This document shows positions 50,601 to 60,289 of a DNA stretch of 64,000 bases, piece after piece. Under the pieces are notes generated by a model that saw nothing but the letters and a program-made list of their open reading frames with translations, was not told the origin of the DNA and made no database searches. The stretch is from NCBI RefSeq assembly GCF_026262505.1, contig NC_067205.1, positions 22,663,585 through 22,727,584 on the forward strand, read 5' to 3'. Made by a program: the position numbers and the translations under genes. This DNA is from Trichomonas vaginalis G3. Its lineage: Eukaryota; Parabasalia; Trichomonadida; Trichomonadidae. Every line of letters begins with the position of its first letter. Positions within the stretch are counted from its first letter, which is position 1.

Positions 50601-51072
50601 CACAATGCTTTAAAAATCTTCTTTGGTTTTTCCTTTCTGGATCATCACGGATAGAATAAACTTCTTCTTTACAATATGGACAAACTTTATAGCCAGTGAG
50701 TGCTTCTACGTCTGTTATTCTGTCAGCGTGAAGTTTTCCACATGGACTCTGTGTTAATAAAATATTTACTGTTTCAAATTCTGGATCTATCATTATTGAT
50801 TCCACTAATGGAAAGTCTACCTTATTTATGTCCACGTCTTCTGGTTGAGGATCACAATAATAGAAATCAATATTAACATTTAACATTCTCGCTAATCTCT
50901 CACTTTCTGATGAAATGTCAAACCCTTCATATGCATCTATTGCTTCATTTAAATAGCTTCTACGAGTTTTAGGATTAACACCATCAGGAATGTTATAGAA
51001 GCGTTTAAATAACCTTCTACCTTCTGCTCTAATTTGATTATCATTCATTTTAGCTGTTCCGTTTTTGTTCAT
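47606..51072 (-). pseudogene. Polinton protein-primed DNA polymerase B, broken
   Basis: Family B polymerase motifs in order on the minus strand: exonuclease I YITFDFETLE (~50.44 kb), exonuclease II GFNSGKFDLNLIL (~50.1 kb), polymerase motif A GVDFNSLYPSS (~48.98 kb), motif B SLNGSYGYDA (~48.4 kb) and motif C EGDTDSSYW (~48.13 kb). N-terminal zinc-like C-x2-C clusters (CPYCKEE, HCEKCK) precede the exonuclease. An HNH-like cysteine cluster (CKMCG ... LDRIDNEKPNTKENCQLMCC) lies between exonuclease and motif A (~49.23-49.37 kb). Broken (about one break). Confidence 0.88.
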
Positions 51073-51121
51073 TTATGTAAGAATAAAAAATTAAAAAATA
51101 AATAAAAATAAAGTTTATTTT

Positions 51122-52228
51122 TTAAAGCCCATAAAATGAATTAAGAACACATAAATTTTTATCATCCGCGACGTGACGAATACATTTTAATTTACTCAAG
51201 AATGCGTACCCTGATACATTAAATCTAATTCCTGTCTTATTTAATTTCACAACTTTGAAAAGGAATGTATGAATAGCTATAAAATGATGAGAAGATGTTT
51301 TATGGGTTGCTTCCATTTTTTCTGAAATAAATGAATAAATATAATGGTTATAAGTTTTCATATCTTTTATATTCTTAATAACGAATGGTATAGACCTTTC
51401 CACTTCATCTTCCTTCGGTGCTGTTCTTTCATATGAAACATTATTGGTATCTTCAACAATGAAACCGCAATCACATAAAATTTTATATGTTCCAATGGTT
51501 TCTTTTGATATTTTATCTAATAAATCAAAAACTTTATCAACACCTGTGCATTTATTTAAATAATAATTTGTGTAAATATCATGATCTTCTTTCTTAATCG
51601 TATTAGTTGCATATGTCACGTTTTTAAGAGCTTTTTTGAATTTTTCGGAATCTAAAGGTGGTGAAAGTAAGATACAAGGGTATTCTTCATTATCAATAAA
51701 TTGTAACTTATGTTTACGAATAAATTTAGTACCTTCTTCTGAAAGTGTTTCATCTATTTCGCCATCTAATAAATTTTGTGTTGATTCTGAGACATAATTT
51801 TTATATCTTTCTTCATGAGATTTCTGAACTTCTGATTCTGAAGCTGGGATATTCATTAAACCCTCTACTTCAGTTTCATTATATTTTTCAACTTCTCTTA
51901 ATTCCTTAATTTTTTCATCTATTTCATCTCTTATTTTTTTCAGTCTTTCAATTTCATCATATTCATCATCTTTAATCCGTTCTTCATAATATTCAGGGAA
52001 AACATCGGGTTCTTTAGGTTTTTCTTCTTTAGATGTGGGATATAAGAAATTTATAACATCATCTTTATTCATTTTTCCATCATAATCAAATTCATTTAAA
52101 AACTCCGCGAATTTTTTACAATTTCTTAAATAATATTTATCAACTTCATAACCCGCCTCCTCTAATATATCCTTTATTTCCTCGTTTGTGAATCCTAATT
52201 TTTTAACATCGTTAGTTTTGACGCTCAT
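51122..52228 (-). CDS. Polinton protein of 368 aa, unknown
   Basis: Outermost gene at the right end. N-terminal helical region with an EF-hand-like loop (EFDYDGKMNKDDV), a long acidic coiled coil (~90-150), then a compact mixed domain (~165-368) with scattered Cys. It lies upstream of the polymerase on the same strand. It might be a terminal-protein-linked factor by position, but no motif supports that. Confidence 0.5.
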   Translation of the reverse strand: MSVKTNDVKKLGFTNEEIKDILEEAGYEVDKYYLRNCKKFAEFLNEFDYDGKMNKDDVINFLYPTSKEEKPKEPDVFPEYYEERIKDDEYDEIERLKKIRDEIDEKIKELREVEKYNETEVEGLMNIPASESEVQKSHEERYKNYVSESTQNLLDGEIDETLSEEGTKFIRKHKLQFIDNEEYPCILLSPPLDSEKFKKALKNVTYATNTIKKEDHDIYTNYYLNKCTGVDKVFDLLDKISKETIGTYKILCDCGFIVEDTNNVSYERTAPKEDEVERSIPFVIKNIKDMKTYNHYIYSFISEKMEATHKTSSHHFIAIHTFLFKVVKLNKTGIRFNVSGYAFLSKLKCIRHVADDKNLCVLNSFYGL

Positions 52229-52262
52229 TTCATACGAATTAAAAATAAATTATTCAAAAATG

Positions 52263-52710
52263 TAAGACATGAATTTTTAAAGTTTATTTTTTAAAAATTT
52301 TTTTATTTTTTATTTCATTATGGTAGTGAATCTTTTATTCATGAAAATAATTATTTCTAATTTCTTTTACTCGTTTATGAGGTCTTTGATTATGACTCCA
52401 TTGATTCCATTCAGGATTTAAACAATGTTTAATTAATCGCGGAATATCTGACATCATCTATATATAGCTTCTTTTATAAAAGATAAAAAATAAATTATTT
52501 TAAAATTAATGTTAATTTTTTAAAATGTGTTTAGTATATAATATTTATTACTAATTTATTTAATAATGTCGCGCTTTCTTACGAATTCATGACTTAAAAA
52601 ACGTAAGAAAAAATTTTTATATCATCTATATATAGAAGATGTGAAAATATACCTTCATCTATATATAGACGTAACAAAAAAAGTCACACAACCCTTCCTA
52701 TCATACTACT
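52263..52710 (-). repeat. Polinton right terminal inverted repeat
   Basis: Mirror of 33379-33826; ends ...GTCACACAACCC...ATACTACT at 52710. It carries three CATCTATATATAG motifs (near 52457, 52624 and 52652) where the left repeat has one. Confidence 0.85.
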
Positions 52711-52863
52711 AATTATTTGTGAAAAACATTTTAGATATTCTCCTGAATTTCGATTTCTAAAATATAACAATATGTGAGAGATTTAAATGGCAAAATAAAA
52801 AAAAGTTGGAAATGCAATATATAATATTTGAATTCAGAAAAGGATCGTTGTAGAATTTCATTA

Positions 52864-52995
52864 TTAAGCTTCTTCGTATAAAACTAATTGAAGCTTCTCA
52901 TTATGAAACTTTTTGTGCTTATAACCATAGTCTTCTGATGCATTGAATACAATATCATAATTAGCACATACATATTCATATGTATCTTTACCAAT
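52864..52995 (-). pseudogene. C-terminal gene fragment, 44 codons
   Basis: Open frame without ATG, bounded upstream by a stop: IGKDTYEYVCANYDIVFN, then KKFHNEKLQLVLYEEA. Codon use looks coding. Probably the tail of a host gene whose body is gone; it lies 150 bases outside the Polinton. Family not recognised. Confidence 0.35.
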
Positions 52996-53110
52996 TTAAC
53001 TATGATAAAGCATGAAAATGTATTACACACAAATATCAAAATAATTTATTTTCATTTATTGATGATGCATTTTCAAATACTTTCAAAGTGTCATTTACAA
53101 GTTAATAGAT

Positions 53111-54070
53111 TTATTTATACATTCCAAGAAAAGCTTTATCAAAAATAGAAGATTTATATACATTTTTGACCATCTTTTTGATATCTTCTAGATCAAATTT
53201 ATCAATTATTAATGTTTTATCTGCCAATGGATCATTATAATATGCGCTAGGACATCCATCCGTAATATAATGAGATATTGTTGAATCTAATGGTTCCATT
53301 GTTTCAATTGTTAATGAATCATCATAGAAAGTTTGTCTGACTGTGTTTTCATTAAAGTAACAATTTTCGAAAGACGGATTGAAATAAAATAAATAGTTTC
53401 CTTTGTTTCCAATGAATGAACAATTTGAATATGTACATGTGCGTGAACAATAAATTATTCCTTTATCAACTCCTCGGTATTCATTGTTTAAATAATTACA
53501 ATTTATAATAGCAATATTGCCTAAATTCATCATTCCTCCCATACCTAAAGATGACGTATTTGATGCGGTGGTAAAATTAATATATCCTAACTCAGTAGGA
53601 TATTGAATTCCATATGCAGCATATTCAGTAATTCCATGATAAGAAGAATTCATGTTATTTATTCGGATATCTCCTTGGAAGTGATAGAAGGCAGAATTAT
53701 CACCATAACATTGTGATATAGAGCATTCAAACGCATAACTTTTGCAGTCGCTTTCATAAGGTAATTCAATTTCGTATGCACATCCATAACTATCACATGA
53801 TGACAATGAACAACAAATATGAACTATGATGCAATCGGAATTTTTGATATAGAACGATCCACCTTCATTGGAACTATTATTGTAAAAAGAACATGTTTCA
53901 AGTAATACTTTACTACTTGAATCAATATTAATTGCTTGATTTTGAATATGGAAAGAAAATACAGCATGATGAATGTAATAATTTCCATGCCCAGATATGG
54001 TTTCGTTTGCAGTGTTATTAATAAACTCCGTCGAATCGTAATATTCTGAAAAACTTCTTTCAAGTTGCAA
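53111..54070 (-). CDS. Beta-helix-like cysteine-rich family protein, copy 3 (no in-frame ATG)
   Basis: About 319 codons, uninterrupted, same family as 4022 and 6319 (ISGHGNYYIHHAVFSFH; SNCSFIGNKGNYLF; ENCYFNENTV), with a slightly longer segment between the CSISQC and GDIRI landmarks. The frame opens at a TTG. The upstream extension (to 54178) has no ATG, while the nearest ATG (54126) reads in the alternative frame (MMQYQKMSYQRKK). Same situation as copies 1 and 4. Inverted relative to the copies at the left. Confidence 0.6.
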   Translation of the reverse strand: MQLERSFSEYYDSTEFINNTANETISGHGNYYIHHAVFSFHIQNQAINIDSSSKVLLETCSFYNNSSNEGGSFYIKNSDCIIVHICCSLSSCDSYGCAYEIELPYESDCKSYAFECSISQCYGDNSAFYHFQGDIRINNMNSSYHGITEYAAYGIQYPTELGYINFTTASNTSSLGMGGMMNLGNIAIINCNYLNNEYRGVDKGIIYCSRTCTYSNCSFIGNKGNYLFYFNPSFENCYFNENTVRQTFYDDSLTIETMEPLDSTISHYITDGCPSAYYNDPLADKTLIIDKFDLEDIKKMVKNVYKSSIFDKAFLGMYK

Positions 54071-54574
54071 ATAACTTTGTTTTTTGATTTCTTTCGTTGA
54101 TAACTCATTTTCTGGTATTGCATCATGCCGTATTTTCTTTGAATGAGATTCGGATCCTGTTATGAAATCATTTGATCAGAATTTCTGATCAGATTTGAAA
54201 AATTGTGCTAATTTAAATACAATTAATTATATTAGATTCTTGGTAAAGAATATTTTGAATGATCGATATTCAAATTTTCTCGTAAATTTTTAAAATTAAA
54301 ACAATATAGTTATTTAAATAATTTATTTTAGATCTAACTATTTTTTTTTGAAAAAAGGACGATAATAAATTGTTTATTTGAATTAAATTGTGAGCTTTAC
54401 AAAATTTGCTAACAATTCTGCTAAAATATGAATATCTCTTTTGGAGTTATCTTTGAATTATTTTACATACTCTGCATTTATTTTTCATGATTAAGGATAT
54501 TATGCCATAATTTTGCAAAGAGTTGTAACAAGATGAAAAATTCAAATTTTCTAATACCAACATTGAAGATATAT
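54071..54574. other. Intergenic, nothing recognised
   Basis: AT-rich spacer between beta-helix copies 3 and 4. Confidence 0.4.
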
Positions 54575-55514
54575 TTATTTCTGTAATGTAGTAATGATTT
54601 TGTTAAAAAGAGATGTTTTATAAACATTAATAACAATTTTTTTGATGTCTTTAATATGTAATTTTTTAACTGATATATCTTTTTTGTAAAAATATGTAAC
54701 AGAGCATTTTTCTGTTGTATAATGAGATATATATGAATCTAGTGGTTCAATCGATCTAAAATAATTGTGCATCATACCCATAAAAACAGTTTGATATACA
54801 GTGTTTTCATCAAAATAACAATTATCAATATTTGGATTTGTCATAAATAAGTTACTTCCTTCATTTCCCAAGAATGAACAATCAGAAAACTTACTATCCC
54901 AAGAACAATAAATTATAGCAGAATTCCATTCAAGGCAAGAATTGTTGAAATAATTGCATTTTGTAATGATATTGTGAATGCATATTTGATACTGTTGTGA
55001 AATTCATATAACCGACTTCTTTTTCATTTAAGATTCGATATGCCGATGCCATGGAAGCGTGGTTATAGGATGTATTCATATTACTTACTTGGATATCTCC
55101 ATGACTATGGGCAATTGAGAATGAAAATCCTTCACATTGTGATACTGAACATTCAAATGCATAACTTTTGTTGGTACTATTAGGATATGAATCAATGAAA
55201 TATGCGCATCCGAATATAACCACACCCTGAGGATAACTTTTTGACATTGAGAAACAAATATGAACTAATACGCATTCAGAATATTCGATATACAATGATC
55301 CCCAAATTTCACGGGAGCTATTATTGTAAAATGTGCATGTTTCGAGTAATACTTTGCTGTTAGAAGTAAGGTGGATTGCTGTTTTATTATAATGGAAAGA
55401 AAATATTGCATGGTGAATGTAATAATTGCCATTGCTTGATATTGATGCGTTTTCTGTTTTATTAATAAAATCATTAGAATTGTAATATTCGGAAAAACTT
55501 CTTTCAAGTTGCAA
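54575..55514 (-). pseudogene. Beta-helix-like family, copy 4, frameshifted
   Basis: The first ~180 codons (from 55514) follow the family closely (SISSNGNYYIHHAIFSFHY; ETCTFYNNSS). Near 54.93-54.96 kb the frame shifts, and the family C-terminal part continues in another frame (DNCYFDENTV, PLDSYISHYT, to 54575). There is no in-frame ATG; the upstream ATG (55570) is in the alternative frame (MIKCIKTSNQLNK). Confidence 0.75.
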
Positions 55515-55809
55515 AAAGCTTTGCTGGTTGTTTTATTTAGTTGATTACTCGTTTTTATGCATTTAATCATACTGATTCGCTAAAATTCTTAATTTCTTCA
55601 ATTAATTGAATTCTGTTGAATGTTTTAAAACTTCACAAAGAGAAGGACCAAATGAACATAAGATTTCATCTGCATGCTGTATTAGAATACTCATTGATTA
55701 AAGAGTTGCTATTGAAATGAAAAAAAAATTGATACATTTTTTAGTCAAAATCAAATTGAGAACCGAGATCAAAGGAATGATAAATTATGGTAATTGTCTT
55801 GAATATCAG

Positions 55810-55819
55810 TCACTTTTTC
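55810..55819 (+). promoter_or_regulatory. Initiator-like box of the RING-H2 gene
   Basis: TCACTTTTTC, 31 bases before the ATG at 55850. It places transcription start after the earlier in-frame ATG at 55787, so the shorter protein is preferred. Confidence 0.5.
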
Positions 55820-55849
55820 GTGTCGAAAATTTTTACAAAAAATTTTTTG

Positions 55850-56509
55850 ATGACTACTAAAGCATGGTGTTATAATTGTGAAAAGAGTATAGTTCCTACA
55901 GATGCTGGTCTTTGCCCTATATGTAACACAGATTTCATTGAGTATGGAGATTCAGAGTTTAATGCAGATCCTCAACCAGCTCCAGCTCAGCCAGCACCAA
56001 GTAGACCAAATCCCCACCCAAGAAGAGTTGTCCGCAGAGTCATTGTTTCACCATTTAATTTCTTCGGCGGCTTACCAGGAATGGGAGGAAATGGAAATCA
56101 GCCAAATGGATTAGCAGATATGTTTAATAACATCCTTGAAGGTATATTTGGCCGCATCGGAGGAGATAACCAGAACGGTGATGGCCGACAAATGGGAGAT
56201 TTCTTCTTTGGAAATGAAGAACAATGGCAAGCTCTCGCTGACAGACTATTCAGACTTAACCAACAATCTCTCGGTTCCCCACCTACAGCAGACGATTTCT
56301 TGTCTTCTGACTCAATGAAACCAGTCAAATACACTCCTGGCTGCTGCGCTGAAAATGTATGCTCAATTTGTCTAGAAGAGTTCAATGAAAACGATGAAGT
56401 AGTTATTTTGCCTTGCAAACATGGTTTTCATGAGCCATGTTTGCAGCCATGGTTAAAAATGCACAGCGAATGCCCAAGCTGCCGTCACAAGCTTCCTACA
56501 AAGGATTAG
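55850..56509 (+). CDS. RING-H2 E3 ubiquitin ligase, RNF126/RNF115-like
   Basis: 219 aa from the ATG after the initiator box. An N-terminal zinc ribbon (CYNCEKSI ... CPIC, residues 7-25), as in RNF126/BCA2, is followed by a Pro/Gly/Asn-rich disordered middle and a C-terminal RING-H2 (C-x2-C ... LPCKHGFHEPC ... CPSC, ~174-214) with all eight zinc ligands. The family binds ubiquitin or substrates through the N-terminal finger and ubiquitylates misfolded or endocytic cargo. No membrane span. This architecture is conserved across eukaryotes. Confidence 0.9.
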   Translation: MTTKAWCYNCEKSIVPTDAGLCPICNTDFIEYGDSEFNADPQPAPAQPAPSRPNPHPRRVVRRVIVSPFNFFGGLPGMGGNGNQPNGLADMFNNILEGIFGRIGGDNQNGDGRQMGDFFFGNEEQWQALADRLFRLNQQSLGSPPTADDFLSSDSMKPVKYTPGCCAENVCSICLEEFNENDEVVILPCKHGFHEPCLQPWLKMHSECPSCRHKLPTKD

Positions 56510-57007
56510 AACTGTTATATTTATATTATTACCATTTATTTGCAATTAAATTTCTTTTGATTGCATTTTTTGTTTCTAAAGCCATAGAAATAGATTTAAC
56601 TTACTACATGACCAGAATACACTACAAAACTCTACAACTATTATACAATATAATAGTTGTATTTTCTATGATTCATGCTGACAAGTTTGCAAAAGGTTTG
56701 TTTTCCATAGATAACTACTAATAAACTTTACTAATCATATTTGCTATCAGAATTTTCTAACTATGATTGAATTATTAAAGTGGTGTCGATATCTATATGT
56801 CTCATGTTACCGAATCACTTAGCAACGTTTCATGAAACTCATATTTTTATTAGAAATTAAATTTTTTCCTTCAAAAATACAAGATTTGTTGTTTATATAA
56901 AGGTATTTGGATCATATTTTTTAATCCTTGTATAAATGGCTAGTTATTTTGAAGATCAAGTATTTAATAATTTTTTACTCTCAGTATTTAGCTAAAAAAA
57001 ATGTATT
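56510..57007. other. Intergenic, nothing recognised
   Basis: Spacer between convergent 3' ends; no supported feature. Confidence 0.4.
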
Positions 57008-57592
57008 TTAAATGAACTTGCTGAGCCATCTGAAGCCTTCAGCATAGCCACTCTTATTCTTGATAGAGCACATGAAGATGCGAATTGCGCGTTGTCCGGC
57101 TGGGACTGTTGTAGCCTGCAAATCTGTCTGGGAGAAAATTCCGAGAGAAGAAGCGAGCTGGTCTGGAGATACAGCTGTTGGAATATCAACTTTGTTACCG
57201 AGAATTAAGAATGGAACATTCTTAAGAGTTTCATCAGAAAGAAGCTTGTCAAGTTCTGTCTTAGCTTCTGCGAATCTGTCTGGAGCGGCAGCGTCTACCA
57301 TGAAAACGATAGCGTTGGCGTTGACGTAGTAGTCTTGCCATGATTGGCGTGCAATATCGTGGCCACCAAGATCGAAAGCAGAGAAATGAATGCCTTCGAT
57401 TGTGAGATCGACAATTTGATATGTCTTTGTCTGCTCGAATTGCTGGAAGTTTCCAGTCTTGAGGCACTGAAGAAGTGTTGTTTTACCGGCATTATCAAGA
57501 CCAAGAAGGAGCATCTTGGCATTCTTGTTGCTAAGGCCAAGCCAGCTAAGAACGTTTGTAAGCCAATTCCAAACTGAACTGAAGTACTTCAT
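57008..57592 (-). CDS. SAR1: Sar1-like small GTPase (COPII)
   Basis: 194 aa, the family length. The N-terminal amphipathic helix region (VWNWLTNVLSWLGL) inserts in ER membranes in Sar1. G1 GLDNAGKTT (~33-41), G3 DLGGHDIARQ, G4 NKVDIP and G5-like CSIKNKSGYAEGF are present. The A-R after GGHD and the SWQDYYVNANAIVFMVDA block are Sar1-typical rather than Arf. No N-myristoylation Gly-2, again unlike Arf. It recruits Sec23/24 during ER exit. High GC and codon bias suggest strong expression. An initiator box sits 7-16 bases upstream. Confidence 0.9.
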   Translation of the reverse strand: MKYFSSVWNWLTNVLSWLGLSNKNAKMLLLGLDNAGKTTLLQCLKTGNFQQFEQTKTYQIVDLTIEGIHFSAFDLGGHDIARQSWQDYYVNANAIVFMVDAAAPDRFAEAKTELDKLLSDETLKNVPFLILGNKVDIPTAVSPDQLASSLGIFSQTDLQATTVPAGQRAIRIFMCSIKNKSGYAEGFRWLSKFI

Positions 57593-57598
57593 TTGGTT

Positions 57599-57608
57599 TT
57601 AAAAGTGA
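57599..57608 (-). promoter_or_regulatory. Initiator-like box of the Sar1 gene
   Basis: Minus-strand TCACTTTTAA ending 6 bases before the ATG; close to the trichomonad initiator consensus. Confidence 0.55.
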
Positions 57609-58477
57609 CGCAATATCGTTGTTCTTTTTATTCTATCGTCTTGACCAGGCCAAATAATAAGTATATTTATTGCCCTTCAAATGATAAGTATACGGTCATT
57701 CTGTCAGAAAAATAATCTTTTTCCATTGAAAATTTAGCTCCCAAAGCTTTTGAAAATTGTTTCCGATCATGACGATAAAGAAGCAACCATAACCATTTCC
57801 CAAAGAAACATATGATTGCGCACCAATTTATATATTTAAAAACCTAACAATCAGAAAAATGCGCAATGCAATGTAAGCAAACATCAGCGCTAGATACTCA
57901 AATGACTCTCATAATACATTGAAAGATCGTATTGAACTTTTTCTATCTAATGATTTAGCATAGCGCAAAACAAAAAAAGCAAAATTATGCATTTTAAATT
58001 CATAACAACAAATTAGCTTTATTACAGGGAACTTTTAGTTGGGTAAAAGAATGGTTAGGATTTCCTCCAAATTATGTACTCAAAAAGAAAAATTAATAAA
58101 AAATCAAAATAAGATGTGAGTTATTTTATTTTTTAAGATACAATTATATATAAAAACCGGTTTAATGAAGAACAGAATAAACATTGTTTATATTTATTCT
58201 AATTTTTAAAAAAATATTGAATCAATAATGCGAAATAAATATCTAAAGTAACAATGAAACATCAATTTTGAAAGGACATTATGTAATTAAGGCTAAACTC
58301 TACTCAACAACGCGATTTTCGTGGAATTATTATGTTTTTGAGAAATAGTTAGGTTTTCTAATAGTAATGAAGCACCTTCAAGTAGGAGAAGCAATGGAGA
58401 ATATATTTTGAGTCGAAATGAAGTTAAATAGTTAGCAAGCTAAAAGTGGTATTACTTCTGTTTGATTTGGAGCAGTA
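57609..58477. other. Intergenic, nothing recognised
   Basis: AT-rich; no gene or repeat supported between Sar1 and the small membrane protein. Confidence 0.45.
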
Positions 58478-58789
58478 TTAATTTGGGTTTGGACTTTGAG
58501 ATGAGGACAAGGAATTTTTGTTTGATAAGTACCAATCTCGGAAATGAGAATTTGAATTTTGGAAAATATCCGGAAAACTTGTATCTCTAGTTGTGATGTT
58601 AAGTGGAGTGAACTTTATCCTTTTTGAAAGAATCGAGACATCGTCAGCTTTTGAACTATTTGCAAAAAATCTATTTAAAAGCGTATGGATTACAAAGTAT
58701 ACGACGATGATAAAGAGAATTGTGAACGAAGCTAGAATTGCTATGCTGATTGACTTTGGAGCCATTGAAAAAAAATCCGACGATTTCAT
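58478..58789 (-). CDS. Small single-span membrane protein, unknown
   Basis: 103 aa with one strong membrane span (~13-40, SISIAILASFTILFIIVVYFVIHTL) followed by a Ser/Asn-rich hydrophilic tail. The overlapping plus-strand frame (58593-58904) has no such organisation. Supported only by length and the hydrophobic pattern. Confidence 0.4.
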   Translation of the reverse strand: MKSSDFFSMAPKSISIAILASFTILFIIVVYFVIHTLLNRFFANSSKADDVSILSKRIKFTPLNITTRDTSFPDIFQNSNSHFRDWYLSNKNSLSSSQSPNPN

Positions 58790-59038
58790 AATTTTTTTGT
58801 CAATTTTTTTGATTATTTCTCCATCAAAACATCCCCTTTCTGACTTTAAGTCATTATTTAAGAATGCCTTGACTAATGGCTTTAAACTAATCTATAAACA
58901 TTAGCAAAATTCAGACATTTTTATTTGAAATTGCTAGATCTACATATTTTGAAGAAGAAAGTCTTGTTTTCATTATGTGTATTATGTAAATAAGTAAAAT
59001 ATAACTAATGTGTAATATAACGCAAACATAAAAACAAT

Positions 59039-60253
59039 TTATTTTGTAACATTTTTCAAACTAAAAGCTTTTTCAATTAATTTTCGAACATATTTAATAG
59101 GGACAGAATTATTAGCTACATGAAGATAGGAAATTCTACTATCACGGCCAACAACGTATATCTTTCCGGTCATTGTTGCAATGTTTATAAAAGTGAGCAG
59201 CCATTGCTCCATTTGCAACTCTATAACCATAGTATTTGGTTTCATATACAAGATATTCGTTAAAAGCGATCCATGAACAGCAAAAAGTAATTCAAATGAA
59301 TTAAAATAACGAACTTGTTCTGCAAATGAAGGATAAAACTGGAAAACTTCCCAGTTATAAGAACTATATTTTCTTTGTACTGAATTAAAAATACTTTCAA
59401 AATTTGAAATAGATCTCGGCATATTTGACTTTCTATTGGCCAAAACATATCTAAATGGTTCTATTCTATCAAGATACAGTAGTCTAACAACAGTACTTCT
59501 CATGTTAAGTATCAAATCTCTGTTTAAATCTCCACACCACACAGAATCTATTGTTATTAGTGTATTTGCATAAAACGGCATATTTAATCCATCAATTATT
59601 CGGGAAGATTCGATACCGAAAAAGTCTAAGTCATCAATAATAAAATTATAAATTTTTGGCAACGCAATTAATGAATCTTTTAAAAATTCTTCGGGTAGAG
59701 CTATTAGTGCAGGAAGTACTTCGATTGACCAATGCCCCCATTCATGGCTATGTTGGTGTCCAAGGCAAATAACTTTATCATATTTTGCATAACGATAATT
59801 TAAGCTTACAGTAGTTCCATTGAGGGTATATCGTGGATGACATGATGGTGCTATCAAGAAAAATCCATGTTTCGAGATAATAACGGATTCGGTTGTACAA
59901 ACTACGTTTTTATAGATATTTATTGCTGTTTCATATTCATATTCCTTTTTTGGAAGATATCCTGCAGGATAACCTCCAGTAACATAATGAATATCGGTAT
60001 AATTCGGATAATTTTTTTGATTAAAAGTAATTATTGAATGATAATCTGGTGTTAATGCCTTTGCATAGTATCTGACGTCAATTGTATGAATAGATCCGTA
60101 TCCTAGAATGCTTGCTTTGAAGATAATTTTTCCATCAAAAAATAAATCGCTTTTAAAGGTACTATGTAAAAATATCAATACTACTACATAGAAAAAAATC
60201 ATCCTACTTGTTATGATCCTGATGTTATATTTGTATTGATGACTTTTCCTCAT
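59039..60253 (-). CDS. GT61-family glycosyltransferase, type II membrane
   Basis: 404 aa. One N-terminal signal-anchor (~18-34, MIFFYVVVLIFLH) and a lumenal catalytic domain. GT61 landmarks (EOGT, plant xylosyl/arabinosyltransferases): GHQHSHEWGHWSIEVLPALI (~165-185), then RYVLANRKSNMPRSISNFES (~275-295), and FELLFAVHGSLLTNILYMKP (~330-350) with the G-S/A-x2-N loop of the family. Likely a Golgi/ER enzyme adding pentose or HexNAc; substrate unknown. The start could be M1 or M18, just before the anchor. Divergently arranged with the PRMT5 homologue, only 36 bases apart. Confidence 0.85.
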   Translation of the reverse strand: MRKSHQYKYNIRIITSRMIFFYVVVLIFLHSTFKSDLFFDGKIIFKASILGYGSIHTIDVRYYAKALTPDYHSIITFNQKNYPNYTDIHYVTGGYPAGYLPKKEYEYETAINIYKNVVCTTESVIISKHGFFLIAPSCHPRYTLNGTTVSLNYRYAKYDKVICLGHQHSHEWGHWSIEVLPALIALPEEFLKDSLIALPKIYNFIIDDLDFFGIESSRIIDGLNMPFYANTLITIDSVWCGDLNRDLILNMRSTVVRLLYLDRIEPFRYVLANRKSNMPRSISNFESIFNSVQRKYSSYNWEVFQFYPSFAEQVRYFNSFELLFAVHGSLLTNILYMKPNTMVIELQMEQWLLTFINIATMTGKIYVVGRDSRISYLHVANNSVPIKYVRKLIEKAFSLKNVTK

Positions 60254-60289
60254 GAGTGTTTATGTTATTTTTTTATTTCGAAATTTTAT

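Larger units (their letters stand above)
33379..52710. mobile_element. Polinton/Maverick element, 19.3 kb, broken fossil
   Basis: Exact 6-bp target duplications AATTAT at 33373-33378 and 52711-52716 flank terminal inverted repeats starting AGTAGTAT, as is usual for Polintons. The parts that define the family are all present: retroviral-type integrase, protein-primed DNA polymerase B, packaging ATPase, capsid-type gene, plus a primase-SF3 helicase. Several genes look whole; others are broken, with roughly six to eight breaks in total. The inner ~220 bp of the two terminal repeats are nearly identical, so insertion is probably fairly recent on the scale of this genome. No adenain-type protease was recognised. 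Confidence 0.93.

Noticed and set aside
33379-52710. Adenain-type cysteine protease expected in a Polinton
   Set aside because: No His/Asp-Cys pattern of that family could be recognised in any frame; it may be absent or too diverged.
33379-52710. Integrated nucleocytoplasmic large virus
   Set aside because: Size, 6-bp duplications, terminal inverted repeats and the integrase plus protein-primed polymerase pair identify a Polinton, despite the D5-like and KilA-N genes.
55787-55849. Upstream in-frame ATG for the RING-H2 protein
   Set aside because: The initiator-like box lies after this ATG, and the family N-terminal zinc finger begins immediately after the second ATG.
58593-58904. 103-codon plus-strand frame
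   Set aside because: Overlaps the minus-strand frame with a clear membrane span; it looks like its shadow.
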